Source of the DNA: Sphingobacterium sp.
GTDB taxonomy: Bacteria > Bacteroidota > Bacteroidia > Sphingobacteriales > Sphingobacteriaceae
Length of the DNA: 64,000 bases
Assembly: GCA_022712315.1 (NCBI GenBank)
Contig: JALAGS010000116.1
Coordinates: 1 to 64,000, forward strand
Reading direction: 5' to 3'
Shown in pieces: positions 31,533-40,428 of the stretch. The notes beneath the pieces are model-generated. The model made no database searches, was not told where the DNA came from, and saw only the letters and a program-made list of their open reading frames with translations. The position numbers and the translations under genes are program-made. Each line of letters begins with the position of its first letter. Positions within the stretch are counted from its first letter, which is position 1.

Positions 31533-34500
31533 ATGAATACCCAAATTATGAATCAGCTCATATTCCCGAGTAAATCCTCTAAAAGGTTGGCACAACTGCT
31601 GGCTATTGGAATAATGACTGGCGGGATTATTCCGTCATACTCCTATGGAGTAAATTTAAGTGAACACAATTTAAATTTTTTTAAAAATATAACAGGAAAG
31701 GTCGTTGATCAAAATGGAAAACCGCTTGCCGGGGTAACGATTTCCATTAAAGGATCAAAAACTGCGACTTCAACGGATGCAGATGGTACGTTTAGGCTAA
31801 ACTTGCCCGCTGGAAATGAGATTTTAGTGCTCAATTTTGTTGGGTATAAAAAGTTGGAAGTTCCGGTTGGAAACCAAAATGTCTTAAATATACGGATGGA
31901 AGCCGAGAGCCAGGAACTTGAAGAAGTTATTACTGTTGGTTATACCACGCAGAAAAAAGCACATTTAACAGGCTCTGTTGTGGCAATAAAAGCGGAGGAG
32001 ATAGAAGATTTACCGACGACGAATATTGGTGCTGCGTTAGCGGGGCGTGTTACTGGATTAAGTGTCAGTGGCGGCAATACTCGACCTGGAACGAAAGCGG
32101 CTTTAACTATACGAAAACCGATGGGGCCAAGTAAAGACGGAGGAACAACAGATCCTTTGTACGTTATTGACGGGATGGTACAGGTTGATGGACAAAATCA
32201 ACCCGATGCAACATTGTTTGGAAATTTAGACCCTTCCGAAATTGAGAGTATATCTTTTTTGAAAGATGGAGCAGCTGCAGTTTATGGCGTACGAGGGGCA
32301 AATGGAGTCGTTTTGGTTACGACGAAAAGGGGAAAAGTAGGCACTCCTAAAATTAGCTACAATGGTTCCTATGCTATTAATGATGAAGCTTACCGAACAA
32401 AAATGATGGATGCTTATCAATATGGCATGTACTTCAATATCATGAATGGGCCAAATGGGAGCAATAGTGATCCAACAAAACCAGGCTTTGATAAATGGTT
32501 TTTTTCACAGGATGAGCTCGATTATTTTAAAAATCATTCCTACAACTGGTTGGACGATGCTTGGAAATCGAGTTATTTGACCAGACATTCCTTGAATATT
32601 TCAGGAGGAGCTGATAAAGCAACTTATTTTGCGAATGTTGCATACAGCAAACAAGACGGAAATTTAGGTACGCTCGACTATGATCGTTGGAACTTTAGGG
32701 CAGGTAGCGATATCCAAGTAGCAAGTAACTTTAAAGTTGGGATACAGGTGTCTGGGAACACGGGAAACCTACAAAAAACATTTAACAAAATTGGTGGCGA
32801 AAATGATGATAACGATTATCGTAATTTGTTGTTGGCTTCTCCCTATGTGCCAGCCTATGTGAATGGTTTGCCAGTTCGACTACCAGGGACATCAGGAGAT
32901 CTATCAGCCTATCATTATTTTGAATTGCAAAAGCTTGGTAATCTGGCAACGTCAGACACCCGTCAATTCAGTATCAACTTAAATGGAGAATATCGTGCTC
33001 CATGGCTTGATGGGTTGGTTTTACGCGGATCTTACAATCGAAATTTGAAAAATGATAGAGGTACCCAAATAGGTACAAAATACCAAACTTATACCTTTAC
33101 GAGAGCGGGTGACAATGGACATATCTATGATCTTGCTACAGATCCGAAAGCAGTTACTTTTAGTAATGGTAACAGAGTTTATTTTTCGAATGCGGCAGGC
33201 AGCAACTATCAGGTAAATTTTACCGCTACCTATGATAAACAATGGAAAAAACATAATTTCTCTGGATTATTTTCTGTTGAAAAAGCCGAGGCTAATAGTT
33301 CACAAGAAGATGTTTGGAAAGACGATCCTTTGGCAACAACGAATGGCCAATTTAACACCGCTTTTGGAGCGGTGAGTGGTCGTACGGCAGCTTATGAATC
33401 AGGAACACTAGGTTATGTGGGACGTTTGAACTATCGTTATGGTAATAAATATCTTGGGGAGATTTTGTTTCGTTCAGATGCGTCAACAAAATTTGCTCCG
33501 GAGAATTACTGGGGAAATTTTTACAATGTTTCTGCAGGTTGGGTGATCAGTGAAGAAAGCTTTTTTCATTCAAAGGCGATTGATTATTTGAAGTTACGCT
33601 TGTCTCATGGTAAGCTAGGTAATGACCAGACTGCTGCCTGGGGATGGTTACAACGCTACACTTATCAGCAGGGAAAAGGTGGTGTTTTTGGTGAAAATAA
33701 TAATTCCATCGATGCGAGTACTGGCTTAAAAATGGAAAAATCTCCGAATAGAAATGCGACTTGGGCCAATGAATATAAAAATAATATTGGTATTGATGCG
33801 CGGTTTCTAGATAGTCGATTATCTGCAACAGTCGATGGCTATTACAACAAAGGCTATGATCTTTTAGTAATAAGAACAGGGAATATTCCTGTTTCAGTTG
33901 GGGGATCTGTAGCGGCAGAAAATTATGGACGTAAAAATACCTTCGGCTATGAGTTTGAATTAGGTTGGCAAGATAAAGTTAATGAGTTTAACTATGGCAT
34001 TAGCACTCGCTTTTCTTGGTCTAATGATAAGGTTATATTGGGCGATTTTAATGATATTGACGCTCTATCCCCATGGAAAGCACATCCGAATGGGCCGTCT
34101 GACAATGGTGCCTGGGGATATGATTATTTAGGGATGTTTAAAACGCAACAGGATATTGATAATTATATAAGTCAATACAATATTACACAAGTATTTGAGG
34201 AGACTGTTGATAAGCTTAGACCAGGTATGCTTTATTACCGAGATGTCCGTGGTGCACTCCAGGCGGACGGTACATTTGCGGGGCCAGATGGGATTATCAA
34301 TGAAAATGACCAAATACAATTAGCCAAAAATAGTACAAACCATTACGCATTAGGCATGACTTTTAAAGCGGGTTATAAAGGATTTAGTGCCGAGGCTGTA
34401 TTGACTGGATCCTTTGGTGGATATGCTGAAATTACTGAACGGAATAAACTGAATAACGATATTTCGCGTGTTTATACCAATCTTCCAGTTATTTGGGGAA

Positions 34501-34811
34501 ATATCTACGATCCAGATCTTAATCCTACGGGTACAATGCCGAACCCACAATGGTCTGATATTTATAACCGAGTATCTAATTTTTGGTCGGTTCCAGCTTT
34601 TCAGATGCGTATGAGTAGTTTCAATATAGGTTATAGATTACCTGAAAAACTGGTGAAATATCTGAAAGTAGCCAATGCTCGTGTGTATGCCAGCGCAATG
34701 AATCCTTTAACTATCTATAATCCATTTAAATATAAGGATGGTAATGGAGCTGCTTGGGATACATATCCAAACTTGCGCACGTATTCTTTTGGTGTAAATG
34801 TAACATTATAA
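31533..34811 (+). CDS. SusC/RagA-family TonB-dependent outer membrane transporter
   Basis: 1092 aa; CarboxypepD_reg-like ITGKVVDQNGKPLAGVTISIKGS, plug GYTTQKKAHLTGSVVAI, DGMVQVDGQNQ, LKDGAAAVYGVRGANGVVLVTTKRGK. Confidence 0.97.
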   Translation: MNTQIMNQLIFPSKSSKRLAQLLAIGIMTGGIIPSYSYGVNLSEHNLNFFKNITGKVVDQNGKPLAGVTISIKGSKTATSTDADGTFRLNLPAGNEILVLNFVGYKKLEVPVGNQNVLNIRMEAESQELEEVITVGYTTQKKAHLTGSVVAIKAEEIEDLPTTNIGAALAGRVTGLSVSGGNTRPGTKAALTIRKPMGPSKDGGTTDPLYVIDGMVQVDGQNQPDATLFGNLDPSEIESISFLKDGAAAVYGVRGANGVVLVTTKRGKVGTPKISYNGSYAINDEAYRTKMMDAYQYGMYFNIMNGPNGSNSDPTKPGFDKWFFSQDELDYFKNHSYNWLDDAWKSSYLTRHSLNISGGADKATYFANVAYSKQDGNLGTLDYDRWNFRAGSDIQVASNFKVGIQVSGNTGNLQKTFNKIGGENDDNDYRNLLLASPYVPAYVNGLPVRLPGTSGDLSAYHYFELQKLGNLATSDTRQFSINLNGEYRAPWLDGLVLRGSYNRNLKNDRGTQIGTKYQTYTFTRAGDNGHIYDLATDPKAVTFSNGNRVYFSNAAGSNYQVNFTATYDKQWKKHNFSGLFSVEKAEANSSQEDVWKDDPLATTNGQFNTAFGAVSGRTAAYESGTLGYVGRLNYRYGNKYLGEILFRSDASTKFAPENYWGNFYNVSAGWVISEESFFHSKAIDYLKLRLSHGKLGNDQTAAWGWLQRYTYQQGKGGVFGENNNSIDASTGLKMEKSPNRNATWANEYKNNIGIDARFLDSRLSATVDGYYNKGYDLLVIRTGNIPVSVGGSVAAENYGRKNTFGYEFELGWQDKVNEFNYGISTRFSWSNDKVILGDFNDIDALSPWKAHPNGPSDNGAWGYDYLGMFKTQQDIDNYISQYNITQVFEETVDKLRPGMLYYRDVRGALQADGTFAGPDGIINENDQIQLAKNSTNHYALGMTFKAGYKGFSAEAVLTGSFGGYAEITERNKLNNDISRVYTNLPVIWGNIYDPDLNPTGTMPNPQWSDIYNRVSNFWSVPAFQMRMSSFNIGYRLPEKLVKYLKVANARVYASAMNPLTIYNPFKYKDGNGAAWDTYPNLRTYSFGVNVTL

Positions 34812-34896
34812 CGGAAAATAAACTGTCCAAGACAAACTAAAGATAATTTGATTGTATGGTCAGCTCCATCGAATGATGGAATAAAATTATATACAA

Positions 34897-36927
34897 ATGA
34901 AAAAAATATCAATATTGAATATAGCATTAGTATGCCTACTCTTGACAAATCAAGCTTGTAAGGATAATTTTCTAGAAGAGAAAACGGACTTAGCCGCTGT
35001 CAAAGAGGATGATGTATTCAAAGATCCCATTTTGGCGCGTGCATATGTGGATTATGTTTACGGTTTGTTTTTGCCGCCAAATAATGCGCAAACATTTGTG
35101 GCGACGCAAGATGCGTCTGAAAATGGAGGGTATAGCAATACATTTACCCAAACTACAGATGAATTGGCGGGAGAAACGGATTATAACAAAAAATGGAATA
35201 CAATCTCTTATATTAATAATCATGCTAATAAATATTTTGGTCAACGAATGTCAGCAAGCGTAGGAAATAACGTTTGGACCAGAATGAAGGAGATCAATGT
35301 TTTTTTAGAAAAAATCGATCAAGGGGGAATTGACGAGGCAACGCGAAACCAAATGAAAGGTCAACTATATTTCTGGCGCGCATTTCAGTACTTTCAACTG
35401 GTTCGGATGTATGGCGGTGTGCCTTTAGTATTAAGTTCACAGACGCCCGTTGTCGGAAATAATGAAGAGAATTCTATTCAAAGGAGCAGCACTGCGGAGT
35501 GTATCGCCCAAATTGTAAAAGACTTAGACATGGCAAAGAGCCTTTTGCCAGGAAAATGGGATGCCGCAAATTGGGGTCGTATTACAAGTGGGGCGGCAGC
35601 TGCATTAAAGGGACGCGTTTTGTTAACCTATGCTAGTCCGCAATTTAATCCAAACGATTCCCGTGATCGGTGGCAAGCTGCATATACGGCCAATTTGGAG
35701 GCGAAAAATTTGTTGGAGCAAAATGGCTTTGGTTTATTTCAGAATGGTGGCACAGCGAATGGTAAAGCTTGGGCTGACTTGTTTTTAACCGAAGGCAGTG
35801 CAAATCCGGAGGCGGTAATAGTTTATGGATTTAACAATTTAACTTCAACAAGTGGAGCTGTTAAAAATAACGGTTGGGAACAAGTGGTTAGACCTCGTGC
35901 CCTTTCCGGCTCGGGGTCTATTTCCCCTACTAAACAAATGCTGGATGCATTTCCAATGCTAGATGGGAGAAGTATAGATGATCCATCATCTGCTTATAGT
36001 TACGATAAACAAAAGTTCTATAAAAATAGGGATCCACGATTTTCAAAGACATTTGTATTTAACGGCGCGCTTTTTCCATATGGGAGTGGTAGCGAATATC
36101 GCCAGTGGACTTATTATTGGAAGAATAAAAAAGGAGCCTATATTTCTACCGAAACCCAAGGTGCTAATGCCAGCGGTATTTATTTGAAAAAAGGTGCTGA
36201 TCCAAAAGCTTCTGGAACATCAAATGGTGCAGCAGGTTTCCAACAAAGTGGAACTGATTTTATTGAATTACGCTTTGCGGAAGTGATATTGAATTTAGCT
36301 GAATCGGCTATTGGGTCAGATAAATTAACAGAGGGGCTTGCTGGAATTATTGAGATTCGTAAGCGTGCTGGGCTTGAGGATAAGGATGGATCGTACGGTT
36401 TAAGTGCTGCGGTAGGGAACAGAAATAAGTTATTTGGGGCGGTGATTAATGAGCGTAGATTAGAGTTCGCTTATGAAGGGAAACGGTTCTACGATCTAAG
36501 GAGATGGAAGCTTTTCGAGGCAGACTCTCCTACTGCGCAAAGGATAGGGGTAAAACCATTGAATGGCACAAGGCGCACAGGGCTATTAATTACTGTGAAA
36601 AGCAATGGAATGGATTATGTTGGTGATCTAGATCCGTTATTAAGGGATAGTAAAAACGGTGTGCCAGTAATCGAGCGCCAGCCTGCATCATATCCACCTG
36701 GAATTGCAAATCAAGATGAATATTTGGATTATTTATACGACAATTACTTCACTATTGCAGAAAAAGATGATTTGGACCCTACAAATGGAGCATGGACCTT
36801 CACCTGGTATCCACAATATTATTTCTTTGGACTAAACCAGACGATCTTATCTACCTCACCTTATTTACAACAAACTACAGGTTGGGATAGCATGAATGGA
36901 GCAGGAACTTTTGATCCACTAAAATAA
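34897..36927 (+). CDS. SusD/RagB-family nutrient-binding outer membrane lipoprotein
   Basis: Lipobox LTNQAC; RAFQYFQLVRMYGGVPLV; INERRLEFAYEGKRFYDLRRW. Confidence 0.97.
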   Translation: MKKISILNIALVCLLLTNQACKDNFLEEKTDLAAVKEDDVFKDPILARAYVDYVYGLFLPPNNAQTFVATQDASENGGYSNTFTQTTDELAGETDYNKKWNTISYINNHANKYFGQRMSASVGNNVWTRMKEINVFLEKIDQGGIDEATRNQMKGQLYFWRAFQYFQLVRMYGGVPLVLSSQTPVVGNNEENSIQRSSTAECIAQIVKDLDMAKSLLPGKWDAANWGRITSGAAAALKGRVLLTYASPQFNPNDSRDRWQAAYTANLEAKNLLEQNGFGLFQNGGTANGKAWADLFLTEGSANPEAVIVYGFNNLTSTSGAVKNNGWEQVVRPRALSGSGSISPTKQMLDAFPMLDGRSIDDPSSAYSYDKQKFYKNRDPRFSKTFVFNGALFPYGSGSEYRQWTYYWKNKKGAYISTETQGANASGIYLKKGADPKASGTSNGAAGFQQSGTDFIELRFAEVILNLAESAIGSDKLTEGLAGIIEIRKRAGLEDKDGSYGLSAAVGNRNKLFGAVINERRLEFAYEGKRFYDLRRWKLFEADSPTAQRIGVKPLNGTRRTGLLITVKSNGMDYVGDLDPLLRDSKNGVPVIERQPASYPPGIANQDEYLDYLYDNYFTIAEKDDLDPTNGAWTFTWYPQYYFFGLNQTILSTSPYLQQTTGWDSMNGAGTFDPLK

Positions 36928-36947
36928 ATCCATTTGTAAAAAATATT

Positions 36948-36983
36948 AAAGCAATGTATGTGAATTGTGACATGCATTGCTTT
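36948..36983 (+). terminator. Hairpin downstream of susD, terminator/attenuator-like
   Basis: aaagcaatgtatgt / acatgcattgcttt, 14-bp stem with one T-G position, 8-nt loop, followed by TAATAA. Confidence 0.6.
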
Positions 36984-37046
36984 TAATAAATGTGCAACCG
37001 ACATATATTTGAATAAGAAATTATAAATCCTACTAACTAGATAAAC

Positions 37047-38678
37047 ATGTTACACAAAATAACGCTGACAGCATTGCTAAGTCTCATTACATCAATCGCA
37101 TTTTGTCAGTATCCCAAAATTCCAGAAGACGTTAAGAAGTCCACAGATGACCTAATGAAGAAAGCATATCAGCAATCTGACGATGCATGGCAAAAAGCAC
37201 TGCCTGTGATAGAAGAATATGCAAAACAAGGAAAACCTTATATTCCGTGGGCTGGACGGCCTGACGATCTGCCACAAGCTAAGATTTTGGCTTTTCCAGA
37301 AGCGGAAGGCGGCGGTAAATTCACTTTCGGTGGACGTGGTGGGAAGGTTTACGTTGTGACGAGCCTGGAAGATAACGGTCCCGGTTCATTGCGGGAAGCT
37401 TGCGAAAAAGGCGGTCCTCGCATTATCGTATTTAATGTTTCAGGTATCATACGCCTTAAAACCCCATTAATTATCCGGGCTCCTTATGTAACGATTGCAG
37501 GGCAGTCTGCTCCTGGAGATGGTGTCTGCGTGGCCGGAGAATCTGTTTGGATTAATACACACGATGTTTTGATCCGACATATGCGTTTTAGACGTGGGGA
37601 AACCTATGTCGGCCGTCGCGATGATGCCATTGGTGGTAATCCGGTTGGAAATATCATGATTGATCACGTTTCTGCTAGCTGGGGCCTAGATGAAAATATG
37701 TCTATGTACCGTCATATGTATAATGATAGCACCGGTAAAGCAGAAGAGAAACGTGGTACCGTCAATATTACCATTCAGAATTCTATTTTCTCTGAGGCCC
37801 TGGATACCTGGAACCACGCCTTCGGTAGCACCTTAGGGGGAGAAAATTGTACGTTTATGCGTAACCTCTGGGCAAATAATGCGGCCCGTAACCCGTCTAT
37901 TGGTTGGAATGGTTTGTTCAATTTCTATAATAACGTTGTTTACAACTGGGTGCATCGATCAATTGATGGCGGTGATTATCAGGCAACTTATAATATTGTG
38001 AATAATTACTTTAAACCAGGTCCTGCGACCCCGTTGGATCAGCCTGTAAGTTACCGCATCTTAAAACCTGAATCGGGTAGAAGTAAATTGCCCTATGTGG
38101 TATTTGGCCGTGCGCATGTGAAAGGAAATGTTGTTGAGGGCAACGCGAAGGTAACAGCCAATAACTGGGATGGTGGTGTGCAGTTGGAAAATAAAAAAGG
38201 CGATGCAATGACTTTTTCAGAAGCACAACCTTACTTTGCAGCGATGAGTGTAAAGGAAGCATTTCCGCACGCTAATTTCCCGGTAATGACTGCGCAGGAA
38301 ACTTATGGTTTTGTTCTTGATCATGCCGGAGCGACTCTGCCTAAACGGGATCCTGTAGATACGCGGGTGATAGGCGATGTTAAAAATGGTAAGCCAGTGA
38401 GACTATTAAGCAACGTGAAATTACCTGAAAAGGATTTTGAACACAGAAGATTGTCAAAAGATTCGTATAAGATTGGCATTATCACCGACATATCCCAAGT
38501 GGGCGGATACCCAGTATATAAAGGGACACCTTACAAAGATTCCGACAATGATGGAATTCCGGATGCAGTTGAAAAAGAAATGGGACTGAATCCAAATGAT
38601 CCTAGTGATTCCGCGAAGATTACAGCGTCAGGTTATGCAAACATCGAACTCTATCTGAATAAATTAGCTGCTAAATAA
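37047..38678 (+). CDS. PL1-family pectate lyase-like protein
   Basis: AFPEAEGGGKFTFGGRGGKVYVVTSLEDNGPGSLREACEKGGPRIIVFNVSGIIRL, IMIDHVSASWGLDENMSMYRH. Confidence 0.9.
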   Translation: MLHKITLTALLSLITSIAFCQYPKIPEDVKKSTDDLMKKAYQQSDDAWQKALPVIEEYAKQGKPYIPWAGRPDDLPQAKILAFPEAEGGGKFTFGGRGGKVYVVTSLEDNGPGSLREACEKGGPRIIVFNVSGIIRLKTPLIIRAPYVTIAGQSAPGDGVCVAGESVWINTHDVLIRHMRFRRGETYVGRRDDAIGGNPVGNIMIDHVSASWGLDENMSMYRHMYNDSTGKAEEKRGTVNITIQNSIFSEALDTWNHAFGSTLGGENCTFMRNLWANNAARNPSIGWNGLFNFYNNVVYNWVHRSIDGGDYQATYNIVNNYFKPGPATPLDQPVSYRILKPESGRSKLPYVVFGRAHVKGNVVEGNAKVTANNWDGGVQLENKKGDAMTFSEAQPYFAAMSVKEAFPHANFPVMTAQETYGFVLDHAGATLPKRDPVDTRVIGDVKNGKPVRLLSNVKLPEKDFEHRRLSKDSYKIGIITDISQVGGYPVYKGTPYKDSDNDGIPDAVEKEMGLNPNDPSDSAKITASGYANIELYLNKLAAK

Positions 38679-38790
38679 TTGCTTTGGAATACTCCTGTTT
38701 AGGCGATAGATACAGATTCAAATAGGTTGGGGTATTGCAGATCGCTGATAAATTAAACTGAGCTTATGGACTTAGGTTAATCATGTACAT

Positions 38791-40419
38791 ATGAAATCAT
38801 TATTTAATCGAAATACCATGTTACTATTGGGTTTAATAAGCCCAATAGTAACACTGGCCCAATATCCAGTTATTCCAGATTCGCTGAAGAAATTGGCAAC
38901 TGAGCAGGAAAATACGGAAAACATACGTTTAGAAAAAGTCTGGGCGGAAGCACAGGAAATTATAAAGAAAGAAGGGAAGCCCTATATTCCTTGGGCTGCC
39001 AAACCTAATGACTTACCACAGGCGAAAATTAAGGCATTTCCTGGGGCTGAAGGTGGAGGTGCTTACACTGCCGGTGGCCGGGGTGGAAAAGTTTTTGTTG
39101 TGACGAGTCTTGCGGACAGTGGACCGGGAACGTTAAGAGAAGCCTGTGAAGCCGGTGGTGCCCGTATTGTTGTATTTAATGTTGCTGGCATTATTCGACT
39201 TGAGAAACCGATTGTCGTAAAAGCACCCTATATTACGATTGCTGGACAGACAGCACCAGGAGACGGAGTGTGTGTTGCTGGTGAATCTTTTCTAATTGAT
39301 ACACACGATGTTATTTTACGCTTTTTACGTTTACGTCGCGGTGAAACTGACGTGACGCGTCGTGATGATGCTGTAGGAGGAAATGTAGTCGGCAATATTA
39401 TGATTGATCACGTATCTGCAAGCTGGGGATTGGATGAAAATATGTCTATCTACAGGCATGTATACGACCGGGAAGACAAAAATCTCAAATTACCTACCGT
39501 CAATATTACAATCCAGAATTCTATTTTTTCTGAAGCATTAGATGCTTACAACCACGCGTTCGGAAGTACAATAGGCGGATTGAATAGTACCTTTATGCGT
39601 AATCTATGGGCTTCAAATATTAGCCGGAATCCATCTATCGGAATGTATGGCGACTTTGGATTTGTCAACAATGTCATTTGGAACTGGTGGAATCGAAGTG
39701 CTGATGGCGGAGACAATAAATCCTTATTCAACTTTATCAATAATTACTATAAACCCGGGCCGATTACCCCCAAAGATAAGCCAATTGCCTATCGGATCTT
39801 AAAGCCAGAGTCTGGAAGAGATAAAGCGTTTAAAGATCAGTATGGAAAGGTATATGCACATGGTAATGTAGTAGAAGGTTTTCCAAAGGTTACTGAAAAT
39901 AACTGGGCTGGCGGAATTCAGATCGAAGACCTAGCGAATGTAGGTAGCCGTGAAAAAGAAATCCGCGTGGATAAAGCTTTTCCAATGGCACCCGTGACCA
40001 CACTATCCGCACAGGATGCCTACAGCTATGTACTTAAAAATGTTGGTGCATTTTTGCCAAAGCAGGATGCCGTTGATCAACGGATCATTAAGCAAGTGTC
40101 GGAGAATAAAGTCTATTATGATACGACGAAAGCGCAACATGGATTTGTATCGCCATATGTTAAGCGACGCCTCCCAGAAGATTCTTACAAACAAGGAATT
40201 ATATCGGATATCGCGCAGGTGGGCGGTTATCCAACTTATGTGGGGGAACCTTATCAAGATTCAGACAAAGACGGCATTCCTGACAATGCGGAGAAGAGCA
40301 TGGGTTTAAATCCCAATGATCCCGGCGATTCGAGAAAAATTGCTAAAAATGGCTATGCCAATATTGAGAATTATTTAAATGGGGTTGTTGCATTAGATGC
40401 CGTCGTGCCCAAAAAATAA
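38791..40419 (+). CDS. PL1-family pectate lyase-like protein, tandem paralog
   Basis: AFPGAEGGGAYTAGGRGGKVFVVTSLADSGPGTLREACEAGGARIVVFNVAGIIRL. Confidence 0.9.
   Translation: MKSLFNRNTMLLLGLISPIVTLAQYPVIPDSLKKLATEQENTENIRLEKVWAEAQEIIKKEGKPYIPWAAKPNDLPQAKIKAFPGAEGGGAYTAGGRGGKVFVVTSLADSGPGTLREACEAGGARIVVFNVAGIIRLEKPIVVKAPYITIAGQTAPGDGVCVAGESFLIDTHDVILRFLRLRRGETDVTRRDDAVGGNVVGNIMIDHVSASWGLDENMSIYRHVYDREDKNLKLPTVNITIQNSIFSEALDAYNHAFGSTIGGLNSTFMRNLWASNISRNPSIGMYGDFGFVNNVIWNWWNRSADGGDNKSLFNFINNYYKPGPITPKDKPIAYRILKPESGRDKAFKDQYGKVYAHGNVVEGFPKVTENNWAGGIQIEDLANVGSREKEIRVDKAFPMAPVTTLSAQDAYSYVLKNVGAFLPKQDAVDQRIIKQVSENKVYYDTTKAQHGFVSPYVKRRLPEDSYKQGIISDIAQVGGYPTYVGEPYQDSDKDGIPDNAEKSMGLNPNDPGDSRKIAKNGYANIENYLNGVVALDAVVPKK
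38819..38853 (+). repeat. Perfect 13-bp inverted repeat in signal-peptide coding region of 38791 gene
   Basis: tgttactattggg-tttaataag-cccaatagtaaca. Confidence 0.9.
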
Positions 40420-40428
40420 AAAATAACC

